Source: Wolfiporia cocos (Eukaryota; Basidiomycota; Agaricomycetes; Polyporales; Phaeolaceae). From it: DNA of 64,000 bases. Positions within the stretch are counted from its first letter, which is position 1. Each line of letters begins with the position of its first letter. The position numbers and the translations under genes are program-made. Positions 9,267 through 20,240 of this stretch are shown one piece after another. The DNA is taken from positions 3,224,001-3,288,000 of the forward strand of contig JACCLO010000001.1 of the NCBI GenBank assembly GCA_029448655.1. The letters run 5' to 3'. The notes under the pieces were generated by a model that was given only the letters and a program-made list of their open reading frames with translations, made no database searches and was not told the origin of the DNA.

Positions 9267-11960
9267 CTACTTCTTGAGCGTGCCAATGACAGCGTCGGGC
9301 GCATATCTTGGGATAACCTGAGAAGTAGAAATACACCGTCAATATAGTGCTCCTAGTAAACTGTACACGAATGCGGATACTCACCTTCGGGTCGTGCAGC
9401 ATGTTGAACTCCTCAGTCGCGTCGCGGCCCGCGAAAAGGATGATCGCCTTCTCTCCTCCAGGGTGGTCGGGCAGGAAGTTCGTGACGTCGAGCACCTGGT
9501 TGTCAATGATGACCCAAATGTCGTCCTTCGACTTGTGCTTCGCGACCTCCTCCGCAGTGAAGGACCCCGCTGAGCCCTTTGCGCCGGCATCCGCCTTGGT
9601 TTCTGACGGCTATCCAATCCACAAAGTCAGACAATTAGCAGTGCAACAATGAGAACACACAAACCTTTGAGCTGGACGCGCCACCGAGGTGGCCCGCAAC
9701 AGCACCCAACCGCCCTGCGGCCTTTTCGGATAGTGGGCCAATGTTCTGCAAGAGATATGCAGCTGCCGAGTCACCGCTAACACGGCCAAAGACGACACAA
9801 CCGAGCAAGGAGCTTCCACCAAGACGGTTTGCACCGTGCACCCCACCCGCAACCTCACCCGCGGCGAAGAGACCGGAGATGGGCTTCCCTGACGACGAGA
9901 GCACGCGCGATTCGTCATCGATCTCGAGACCACCCATGGTGTAGTGCAGCACGGGTGTCATGATGGCGACGTTGAAGACGTCGTTCATTGTCCATTCGCC
10001 TGGTGTGAAGAACTACAGGCGCTTCAGGTGAGTTACGGCGCATGACCACAGCACGGTGCAGAGGGTTACCTTCTTGCCGAAGGGGTCCTTCTTCGATTTC
10101 ACGACGGCGTTGTAGTCATCGAAGGTCTTCTTGAGCACCTCAGGCTTGAGACCCATGTCCTTCGCAAGGTCCGCGCCATTCTCGTAGTGCTTCATGAGTC
10201 CACGACCAACGTAATGCTTGCAGTGCCACTCGATCTCCTTTGACGCTGCACCATTGAGAACCAGACGGATAGGGTACTGAAGCCAGAACGTAAGATGAGA
10301 ATTCCACAATCCTAACTTCCGAACTCACCTTGCCATTCTCCCACATCTTACCGGTCACGTAGTCACGGTGCTGCAACTCGTCGACAAACCGCTGGCCCCC
10401 GTTGTCCAAAAGCAGACCACCGACACCACGCAGCGCCTCAGCAGCCAAGAACTTGACCTTCGCCTGGGGGTCGTTCGGGTCGACCAGACCGGTCGGGTGC
10501 ACCTGCACCTTCTCGAGGTCCACTGCGTTCGCACCAGCTGCCAACGCGAGCTTGTGTCCGTCACCCGTGCAGTGCTCGCCATTCGTAGTCGGCAGGTCGT
10601 AGTACTCAGGACGGTACTTCTTGAGCAGAGAGTCCGACGTAAAGTCCGCCGCGTAGCCACCGGTCGCGAGGATGACGGGCCCATACGCATTTTCTGTCTT
10701 GCCATTGTGCTGGTACTCAACTCCGATGACGGCTTCGCCATCCTTGAGCAGCCTCGTCACGCGCGCCTTCTTCTTGATGGTAACGCGCTCGGGGTTCGAG
10801 ACTGCGAGGTCCTCAAGGCGCTCCATCTGTGCGTACGTGATGACCTGCGCACGACTGTCAGCACAGCCAATATACAAGGGGTTAACGAAAGCTCACCATG
10901 CCAGGGAATTGAGCATTGCCTCGGTGTGTACGGGGATGCGTGTGACCACCCAGACGAGCAACCTTCGAGAGGTCGAGCCCGAACTTGTCCTGCAGCCAGT
11001 TGACAGCATCGCCCGAGCGTCCAGTGAGCACGCGGATGAGGTCATCCCGCGCGAGGTCACGGGCCTGCGAATATTGCTCAGCACCGAGCCCGAGAACCGA
11101 GACCGTACTCGGGGCCGACGTACCGAACGTTTCGTGTCCTCGAAGAAGATCTTGGCGTTGTCCGGGATGCCTGCCTCCTGCTGTGTCTGCGTGCCGGCAC
11201 CGTTGATGCCAGACGTCGCCTTAGTTGAATTGCCGCCCATGAACCTAAGGAAATACAAATGAGCTAACCGGCATCACCTCATGGTATGATACAGCATTTA
11301 GGCACGTGGGGAGGTGTAGGCAATGATAGAGCGGTGAGCCGTCGGACCTACTCCTCGCGGACGATCACGCCGCCGATGGTCCCTCCGCATATCACCAGAA
11401 TCGAAGCGTTGTAATGATTCGCGCGTCCCAGAAGTGCACCACGATCGTCCGTGTCAGAACCGCCTGTTAGTGCAGGAGATGGTCGAGCTCGCATCGGAAA
11501 CATGCAACCAAACTGGCGACATGTTACAGACGAGGTCAACGACACGAATCAACTATCCGGGCTAGGGCACATGGTGCGTGTTCCACGCCCCCGCTTTAGT
11601 GTCAAGCACACTATACAGATGGACTATGCCACGTCAAGGAAACACGTCGTCAGTCGCGCGACAAGCGCGATCACTCCTGGGTGCACTCCTGCGATCCGAG
11701 AGGCGATGAACTACCAGCAGCAGCCCAGAGGGCAGTGCCAACGGGTGTATCATGCAGACCGTAATACCCCTATACCCTTAACGCATAGTTCCTGTGTGCT
11801 TTCTTCCGCTCTGCACACACAAGCCCTCTCCCACACTCCTGAATGACTTCATTACTCACGGCTGCTTGTCAAGCATGAGGACGTTCGCGCCTCGCTCGAG
11901 AAGAGTGTGCGCGGCCGACAGGCCAGCGAGACCACCACCGACGACGATAACTTGGGCCAT
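9267..11960 (-). CDS. Soluble fumarate reductase (Osm1/Frd1-like) with C-terminal cytochrome b5 domain
   Basis: FAD-dependent flavoprotein that reduces fumarate to succinate; yeast Osm1/Frd1 act in re-oxidising FADH2 under low oxygen. Eight exons: 11960-11860, 11244-11124, 11064-10897, 10844-10329, 10276-10070, 10012-9665, 9609-9385, 9317-9267, totalling 578 residues. Residues 4-17 form the dinucleotide fold ([14 protein letters not shown]). [20 protein letters not shown] is the flavin-contact region typical of the family. Others are [24 protein letters not shown], and [18 protein letters not shown] near the C-terminus of the flavoprotein part. From about residue 505 a cytochrome b5 fold follows, with both haem histidines ([10 protein letters not shown] and NMLHDPK). 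Yeast enzymes lack this domain. Intron 1 is 615 nt, about ten times the local norm. No targeting peptide is visible, so a cytosolic location is likely. Confidence 0.92.
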
Positions 11961-12190
11961 GGCTGAGCAGGAAGGGAGACAGGAGGATACTCTGGGGTGG
12001 GGGCACGAGTCACGGAGCGTGATGGCTTTATACGGAGGCGCGATCACGCGGGAAGGCCGATGCCATGTGAATTCCGCTTCACCCGCTCTGCCTCCGGGCG
12101 ACGGACCCCGCGTCTCCTTCCGCATTTATAATCATAGAGAACATCAGCCCCGGGCCCCTATCAGAGTACAAGCAAATCACAGAGGGACCA

Positions 12191-13476
12191 CTAGGCCTTG
12201 CCTCGCGCACTCACATCCTTTAACAGCCGCGCACAAACCCGTTGTACAATGTCCGTCATCTGCATCTCCAGCGCCTCGATCAGCACCAGGCCCGGGACGA
12301 CGCCGTTCGGCGGTCCGTGCTCGACGTCCGCGCTCTCGACCATCCGCGCGTGTGCCGCGACGTAAGCCGGCCAGACGATTTGCTCCCAGTAGTGCGGCGG
12401 GTCGCGCCAGAGCGTGCCCTCTGGGTCGGATTGCACTCCAGGGGCGAATGCGCGTCGTGGCGTAGGCGCAAGTCGCGGAAATGCGAGAGCGGTTGCGGAG
12501 TTAGGGAGGGTCGCAGGTTGCGCAGGAATGAGGGGAAGAGCGTCAGGATCGGTCGGATCGGCCGTAGTAGTCTCGCGCTGCCAGGCCTGGCGCCTGGCAG
12601 GGGAGAGGTAACGCGGCGGGAGAAGATTGGCTTACCTGCTGTGTGATACCCGTGTCGCTCGTGTCGACGTTGCTTGAGCACATCATGGGGCACCCGCAGG
12701 AATATCCGGATGTCTAATTGGTCTACTACTTCCTGCGAGAAAGTATTAGAAGTCAGCGTCGATCTTTAACACGTTCACTTACCGGGTGCCAGTACAGAAG
12801 AAAGCCGTCGACAAGAACCCATATGATATGTTCTCCCGCGTTCTCATGCTCTTTCTGTATTCGAGTGAAGGTGTCCTTCCAGCGCTGGGCAACGTCCTTG
12901 TCTATTGATACATCCTTTTGCTCGTTTAGGTGGTCGTGCGAGTAGTGTTCTGGCGGTATCACGCCTGTCCGCTTAACCTGCAACGCGTCTCGGCACAACA
13001 ACGATGGCCCAAACGACATGGGTGACTCACCTCCGCAAGGGTCGTGATCATCCGCGGCCAGTCGATCGCGCCCTCTGCATTGTCCCAGTCTTGCACATTG
13101 TATACAGGATGGATGGGTATCAGCTCTTGTGGCTATCATCGCGATCAATAATCACCCATGCGACGCCTGCTTAGACGCGACGAACTCACTGGGGCAAAAT
13201 CCTATGCGAGAAAGGAAGCGGGACGGCGTCAGCGGACGTTCAGGCTGCCGTGAAAGCTCGCCTCGGCATAGCCACATCATCCGAGCAACTCAGCGAGGAG
13301 ACGTACATCTTGATGGACGATCACGCTGCCCAGCAAAATCGAGCGAAGGTGCTTCGCAAGGGTCGTCTTTCCGGAGCATGTAGCTCCACTACGCGCGCAA
13401 AGGTTCACAATCAGAAGGAAGTGTAATGGGCGATGACCACTCACCCGACGCCCACGAAGATGACCCGCGATTTCAT
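12191..13476 (-). CDS. Nicotinamide riboside kinase (Nrk1 family)
   Basis: Phosphorylates nicotinamide riboside to NMN in NAD+ salvage. Seven exons: 13476-13445, 13388-13307, 13201-13190, 13132-13031, 12977-12783, 12732-12636, 12435-12191; 254 residues. The P-loop is GATCSGKTT at residues 12-20. The acidic pair in HQDDFAPPQE, which positions riboside and Mg2+, is split over the 12-nt exon 3. Other landmarks are VYNVQDWDNAEGAIDW, VLVDGFLLYW and FLRVPHDVLKQRRHER (lid region). The start is the Met giving MKSRVIFVGVGGATCSGKTT, the usual short lead-in. It lies 230 bp upstream of the fumarate reductase start on the same strand. Both concern redox cofactors, but co-regulation is only a guess. Confidence 0.9.
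13190..13201 (-). other. 12-nt microexon of the NR kinase gene
   Basis: The minus strand reads cgcatag, GATTTTGCCCCA, gtgagt and encodes Asp-Phe-Ala-Pro. Joined to the next exon at gatag it gives DDFAPPQELIPIHP, which matches the conserved family segment exactly. Without it an active-site aspartate is lost, though the frame is kept because 12 is a multiple of three. Confidence 0.85.
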
Positions 13477-14888
13477 CACTGGCTTCTTGCGCCTTCTGAT
13501 CAGGCCAAGCTCGTATGAAGCCGCTTTCAGTGTGGGTTCCCGCGGTATCCACTCTATGTATGAACAGAATTCAAGCACAGGAGTGAGAAGAAAGAGAAAG
13601 AGCTAGGGTTACGAGAGGGGAGTCATCGCGTTCGGACAAGATGCGGGTGTGCTCAAACCTAATTATCAGATAAGATGCTCTGATCGATCTGATCGAGTGC
13701 AGATTGGCGCCAAATCCCAGCGTACTACAGTCGATGAGATGTCCACTCCAGTATCGACGTCGATACTTGACCGGTTGACCTTTGAGTAATGATATTTTGG
13801 AACTATTAACTGTTAGGCTCAGCTTGATCGTGACTACCATGCAGCCCGTGTATAATGCGTATATTCGATCTCGCTGTACAACTCGATCAGACATGCACAT
13901 GAGGGAGGTACACTGTGGCATCTATATGCAATGACTACGTCATGCATTTACAGGCTACAGAACCAATGTTGTCGGACCTTTCACAGCAATTATTTCTTTA
14001 TACAGAGCTAGCAAAGATACACTGCGTGCAAGCTCGTCTGCATTGGTAGTATTGCGCATCGGAAGTGCTGCCAGCTTTGACTTCAGGTCATTCTGTCCTT
14101 CGAGCGTTCGTTGACAGGGCAAGGAGTGAGGAGGTCCCGGCAATCGTGAGCTTGGAAGTGCACTGAGCAGGCGACGAGCAATGATTGCAGCAGCGATGAG
14201 CCTTAGGCGAGCCGTTGAGGAACGGAGAAGTCGATTTCTTCGATAACGCCGATGACTCCGGGCGTTGAGCGTGTCAAGGTACGCGGACCAAGTGTGGCGA
14301 ATTGAGCTAAATGGGTCCTAGCTCGCCCTCGTGTCTCATTTCACGGCATCGAGGGGAAGACTGTCTGCCACCATCCTTTGGGCTCGAGTCGTCATAACAC
14401 CATGCCTAGGTCGCGGCAAGAGCACATGCGTTTTTCCGGACATGGAACTCGACCGTGAGGTGTTCATGTGCTCACCAAATATTGCCATTCCCTGCCCTAG
14501 TGTTGTCGCAGGTGACGCTGTTCGGATGGGTATCCTGATCGCAATGTGCAGCTACCGACCCAGACCAGTGATGGTCCCGAGACCCCGCAACAATCCAGAC
14601 CGGGATGCTTGCCGTGGGTTGTGTGTGTCGTGTCCATTGTCGGCAACAGCATGAGCGCCATCAAGGACAACAAAGGCGAGCGTGTCTTTTGCGAAACGAG
14701 CGAACGACTGTGGCGAGCGGCCGGGCGAGCGGAGCGCCAAGCGGGCGTGTCATTAAGGCGGGACCGGCAAACACCGCTCTCGACACGTCGGACAAGAACT
14801 GGCCATAACAGCAACCAGGCGGTCTCAGCAGTCCGCACATTTATACGCAGTCTCTCGTTTCTTCACTTCCTCTGTACCGCACCTCGAT
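13477..14888. other. Intergenic region, no supported gene
   Basis: This is a divergent region between the NR kinase and the guanylyltransferase gene. Only short motif-free open frames are present. Confidence 0.5.
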
Positions 14889-16582
14889 ATGTCCTCAAAC
14901 ACGCTCTTCCCAAAGCCTGCTGCGCAGGCCGGCGGCGTGCCTGTCGAGCTCATGTTCAATCAGATATTGGAGGCAGTACACAAGTCGGTGAGCTGGCTCT
15001 CGTCGGACGCGTCAGGACAAGCTGAACGAGGGGGGTTTTGACGCAGCACTCGGAAATCGCTGAGCTGCGCGCCGAATGCCACGAACTCCGGCAGGCAAAT
15101 GCAACCCTGGAGCGTCTGATGCGAGAGGGCATGCAGGTGAGCCGCTTGACGTGCCACGCATCCTGCGCCAACACGTATCGCAGTACAACAACGGATCCAG
15201 GCTGGGCACCCCCGGATTCGTAACTCCCGCTCCGGGCAGCCCGCAACTACGCGCCAAGTCTCCTTTCCTCAGCCCTGCCTCGATCCCCGTCCTTGCTGTG
15301 CCGCCTAGCGTCTACGTGCCGTCCCCCCTGAGCGACCATGCGCTCACGACCTTCCCTTTCGGCGTGCGCGATATCCCTGGCTTCTATGTGGTGATCCCTG
15401 CGGGTGGTGCTGGGACCCGTCTCTGGCCGCTGTCGCGTGAGGAACACCCCAAGTTCCTGCTTGACCTCACCCTCAAGGGGCGGTCCCTCATCCAAGCCAC
15501 CTGGGATCGTCTACTCCCGCTCTCCTCTGCGACTCGCACGACGATCGTTGCCGGGCCCGCACATGTGAGGAGCATCAAGGAGCAGCTCCCTGACCTCCTC
15601 CACCACAACCTGTTCTGCGAGCCGAGTGCAAAGGACTCGATGGCAGCCATCGGCCTCGCCGCGGCGGTGCTCGCGAAGCGCGACGAGAATGCAGTGATCG
15701 GCTCGTTTGCCGCGGACCACATGATCTCGGGCGACGACGCGTTCCTGTCCGCGGTCGCGGAGGCGGTCGAGGTCGCGAAAAAGGACTACCTCGTCACGAT
15801 CGGTATCGCGCCGTCACACCCGTCGACGGGCTTCGGATACGTGCGTCTCGGGGAGAAGCTCGCGCTCGCAGACGCGCCGAACGCGCGGCTGGTGTCGAGC
15901 TTCAAGGAGAAGCCGGACGCGCGCACCGCCGCGGCGTACATCAAGACGGGTATCTACCGGTGGAATGCCGGTATGTTCGTCACGAAGGCAGCGTTCCTCA
16001 TGGAGCTGCTCAAGGAGTACAAGCCCGAGCTGCACGACGGCCTGCAGAAGATCGCGGCATGCTGGGACGACGAGAAGCTGAGGCAGAAGACGCTGGACGA
16101 GGTCTGGCCCGGGTTGGAGAAGATCGCCATCGACCATGCCGTTGCTGAGCCCGCGGCCATGGACCGCCGTGTGGCGGTGGTTCCGGCCACCTTCGGTGAG
16201 TGACAGCGATAATGTTTCTCGTGGCACGCACTGACGGCTTGGATAGGTTGGGACGATGTCGGAGACTTTTCGTCCCTTGCTGACCTGTTGCCGGCCGAGT
16301 CTAACCAGCCGCGCATTCTCGGAGACAGCACGCTTGGTATGAGAAGTTGTATGCCGTGAGCAGTATCAAGCGCTAATGTATAACATTTCAGTGCTGACCG
16401 AACAAGCGGCCGGAGGCATTGTGGTCCCCGGCTCTGGCCGACTGGTGTCGCTCCTTGGGGTGGACGACCTCATCATTGTTGACATGCCCGACACCTTACT
16501 CGTCACGACGCGTGCGCGCTCACAGGAGGTAAAGCGGCTGGTGAAGAAGTGCAAGGAGGCAGGCTTCAAGAACCTGCTGTGA
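14889..16582 (+). CDS. Bacterial-type mannose-1-phosphate guanylyltransferase (ManC/RfbM-like)
   Basis: Predicted to make GDP-mannose from mannose-1-phosphate and GTP. Exons 14889-14987, 15047-15136, 15184-16195, 16247-16336, 16392-16582; 493 residues. Residues 1-63 form a short helical, probably coiled-coil extension (HSEIAELRAECHELRQANAT). A Pro/Ser linker runs to about residue 125. The nucleotidyltransferase domain starts with VVIPAGGAGTRLWPLSREEH, the pyrophosphorylase signature in its bacterial form, then PKFLLDL. Further motifs are GSFAADHMI, STGFGYV, FKEKPD and YRWNAGMF. The canonical fungal GDP-mannose pyrophosphorylase (Psa1 type) instead has a left-handed beta-helix tail, which is absent here. 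The C-terminus (DLIIVDMPDTLLVTTRARSQ) is the usual ManC end, without the fused isomerase cupin. The sequence style recalls actinobacterial single-domain enzymes. Confidence 0.88.
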
Positions 16583-17427
16583 GCGGCGGGCCTGCGATGG
16601 AGCACTCTGGACGTCTGGTAAGTGGCAGGACGGAGACGGCAGCATCATATCATAGGGAGGTGATAATCTCGATGCGGACTTATCTATCTCGAACTTTGGG
16701 ACATTGTAGCATCGCTGCTAGCTTCATTTCTAGTCCCCTCCTGTGACGGTCATACCACAGAACCTACCCGCATATTAATACGGACCCGGCATCGTCCCTT
16801 GTTCATGCGCGCGTCTGATCAGGTTGCCAGCATAATGTACGGCAACATTGATCAAATGTGCACGTTGCTTGGGGACCGGCACTTTTTGACGTTTTTCCTG
16901 TGTCCATGATAGTTGCATTTCCCCTAGGTGGCGACTCAATGCGCTGCTGTGGCTGCATAAAGGCCTTCAACGTCTGGCAGCAGTCATCGCTGGTCTCTTC
17001 CCCCCCCCTACAAGCGGGATTGTTCTTCGGGCATGTAATCATTGCTGGCGCGAGGAATCCACTATACATGCCTCACAGAAGACGGAGGAATGTGAAACCG
17101 TCAGTCGGATACCGTTCCTAGAAAGCGAGGCTAGCAGACTGGCTTGCGGACTGCGTTTTATTGGCTGACACAAGCTTCTATTCGACCGCTGATGGGTCAC
17201 TCACTCTGGGAGTTACTCTATGCAGATGCATCCCATTTCATTGCGATTGCACACTGATGATGTTGTAATACATCTTCCATCAGCGAAGTGCGAGACAGTA
17301 GATCTACTCGTATCTACGTAGATATATCTAGCAGGTCCTGTAACTGTAGCCGGACCGATATACTCATGTATAACCCCCTTATAGTAGCAGGTCCTCGCAA
17401 TAGCAAGTGCCCAGGGGACGGGTTTTT
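16583..17427. other. Start of gene-poor repeat island
   Basis: No supported gene. The sequence changes here from GC-rich, intron-bearing genes to AT-richer, repeat-laden sequence that continues to about 34.3 kb. Confidence 0.5.
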
Positions 17428-17498
17428 ACAAGGACCTCACCTGAGGCCCATGCTATTGCAAGGACCTCACCTGAGGGCCTTCACTATTGCAAGGACCG
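17428..17498 (+). repeat. Short tandem repeat, 30-31 bp unit
   Basis: Just over two copies of a unit containing caaggacctcacctgagg and ctattg. A reversed copy of the ctattgcaaggacc word (ggtcctcgcaatag) lies upstream at about 17390, so the area could fold as a hairpin. Confidence 0.6.
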
Positions 17499-18959
17499 TA
17501 CATTAGTCTCAGTGAAAGTACCTCGTATCAGATTCTATCAGTAGCTACCCGATATGATCTGATACTAAAGTTGGACTCTTCATAGAATTCGCTATTTTTC
17601 TAGGCACCCAGTAGTATACTAGAAGCCACTGTAACAAACCACAAGCTAGTAGGATAGCATTCCAATATACTACTTATTACCAGAAAATACCCGACGGCCC
17701 TGTCTGAAAATGTAGCGACTATCCCAAGATACTCAAACATACCAATATGCAGAGGCTCACTCAATCAGAGCATACTCGTTCATATCAGACCTCATTTTTT
17801 AATTGCTTTAATCTATCAACAGCTACCAGGAAATACCAAAATCCACCGAATCTCATCCTCTGACTCACTCAAAAAAAGGCCCACATATGTTGGAAGTTGA
17901 TGTGCTCAGCGCGTGATGGTGCGATCGGAGTCGCGTATCAATCGGAGTCAATAGTGTGCCAAGGCAGTAATGGCGGGCGCAGCGGGAGTCGAGGGGCTGA
18001 TAATCAGGGCAGTATGGGCAGATGAGTCACCGTTAGCATAAAAAGGGACAGATTGTATGTACCTAAGCCGTGCATTTGTAACCTATCCAGACGAAGTCCC
18101 TGGAGTCCGATAAAGGAGAAGTGCCATCTTGGGGCACAACGCAAGAATGGGGAATGCATGCACCTCTGCAGTCTGCATCTACAGATGGAAGTTATCAGAG
18201 ACAAGTGTTGAGCATGCATCAGCATAACACGAGATGACTTACCAGTGCTGGAGGTGATTGATCAGTGCTGGAGGTACTTGCCAATCGAGGAAGGATCTGA
18301 TCTCTGTAGATAAGCGCTGATAAGATTGACGGCAGAGTGGCATTCAATCGCCACTCTGAAGGCATTTTATAAGCATCAGTCAAACTCAATGCGTGACTGG
18401 GAAACTAACTACCAGACTGGGAAACTAATTACCAGACTGGTATAGAATTGTTGTTTAGTAGTCAGGCTGGCATATGAATTGCAAGGAGCAGTCACAGCTT
18501 ACCTATGTAGATATGCTGTAACCTGTGGCATTTGCCACACATGTGGTGCACCTAGAACCATCATGTAGAAATACGGTGTGTAAAATACACAGACATGAAA
18601 TACAATGATTTGACCATATTTGAGGAGACCGTGTACTTTGCTCAAAGTGGTGCAAGCTCATAGTGACTGAATTGGAGTTAGCGGCAGGCATCCTCACAAA
18701 GTGTTTGGATGAATGAGCACCAAAAAGCACATTGCATGTGTGCTGTCTTTCCATACATGTAAATAGGGTGTGGTTCAAAATCAACCATTGGCATTCAAGC
18801 CATTGCACACTGATGATGTCATGTCGGGCCAATGACAACATGAACTTGTGTCTACTGGCCTGTTATGGTAATTTCCTTACCCAATCGAGTTGTATGACCA
18901 CTATTTAAGATTCTGTCATTTTTTGGTCAGCTCCTGAATGTGTCTCTCTTGCAGCTTAT
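17499..18959. other. Repeat-island sequence, no gene
   Basis: Contains small direct repeats: ccagtgctggaggt twice near 18243-18280, and accagactgggaaacta-type units near 18395-18445. No coding exon was recognised. Confidence 0.4.
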
Positions 18960-20240
18960 CAGTGGCTGGGCTTGCGATGTGTTGTCACCCATCTTCTTCC
19001 TGTGCTTTTTGTGCCCTCCTTCCGCACAGACCTGGGCTGGGCCCAACAAGTGGACATTGGTATGTTTGACTTTTGACACATTTGGAAAGGGATACTGAGG
19101 CCTTTTAACTTCAAATATTGTGTGTTGTGCCTCCTCATCGATATATGCACACAATATGGGTGTGTGTATGCAGGTGTCACATGTACAGGCACTCTTTTGA
19201 CAGACAAAGAAGCATCTCGACAACTACAAGCTGCTCCAATTCAATCCTGGCCTGCAACTGCAAATCATCCACTTATGAGCAATGAGAGATACCGGTAAGT
19301 CCTTGGTCCTGACTTGTTGGTGGGTCTTCCATATCCTCCAGCTGCTCGCACAGCTCATCAATCTTCGTGTGGGGCCTTCTTCTCCGTGAGCACTCCATGC
19401 TTCTCTGCACATATGTCGAAATTTACGGGTAGGTGCCTGCTCGTGAAGCTATGCACTCCCTTTCAGACTCCAGGGACTTCGTCTGGATAGGTTCAAATGC
19501 ACGGTGTAGGTACGTACAATCCATCCTCTTTTATGCCAACGGTGACTCATCTGCCCGTACCGCCCCAATTATCAGCCCCCCGACTCCCGCCACACCTGCC
19601 ATTTCCGCCTTGGCACGCTATTGACTCTGATTGATGCGTGACTCCGATCACACCATCGTGCGCCGAGCGTGTCAACTTCCAACAACATATGCTCTCTAAT
19701 TCTGCGTGCAGCCTATCTGCCTCCTGCAAGTGATTCTGCAGGTCCTCCGCCTCCTTGATGCACTTCATCAGACCCTCATTCTTGTTCCTCAGTGCTAGAT
19801 ATTCCTCCTCTGACTTGCACATCCTGTCTCTGTCCACTCTCAGTCCCTCACGTTCTCCCTCTCTTTCCATGTGCACCCCTTTTCCGTAACCAGGTGCGTA
19901 TCACACCACCTTCTGGTTTGGGCTCACTCCGCCACCTTCCCTTTTTAGGTCGTTCCCCGCCATGGTGATGAGATCACACCCGACATGCATGCACTTTCAA
20001 CAAGGACCATGTGCAGTGCTGGCTCCCCATGGGTGGCGGCAGCGGCGGCAGAGACGGCTGCAATGAGTGGGTGGCCTGGGGCGAGTGGGGCCATGAGGAC
20101 TGGGGAGCCATGCTTGTGGGGATGGGCACAGTGTGCTTCAAGGCGGCTGCAATGGTGGTGCTCGGGAACGAGGTTGGCGGTGTGAGTGGTACTGGCTCCC
20201 TGACATGCACTGGTGCCGCCCTGCTTCCATTCCCCAAGTT
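18960..20240 (-). pseudogene. Decayed coding remnant with proline-rich and coiled-coil parts
   Basis: The minus strand holds protein-like pieces in different frames. They are a Pro/Ser/Thr-rich segment (20237-19974), a charged coiled-coil segment (19876-19680, for example EEYLALRNKNEGLMKCIKEA), and an acidic helix (about 19360-19290, KIDELCEQLEDMEDPPTSQD). A Lys-rich segment near 19000 may also belong. Stops and frame shifts separate them and I could not link them by splice sites. It may be an old transposon-associated or host gene. No family is recognised. Confidence 0.35.
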
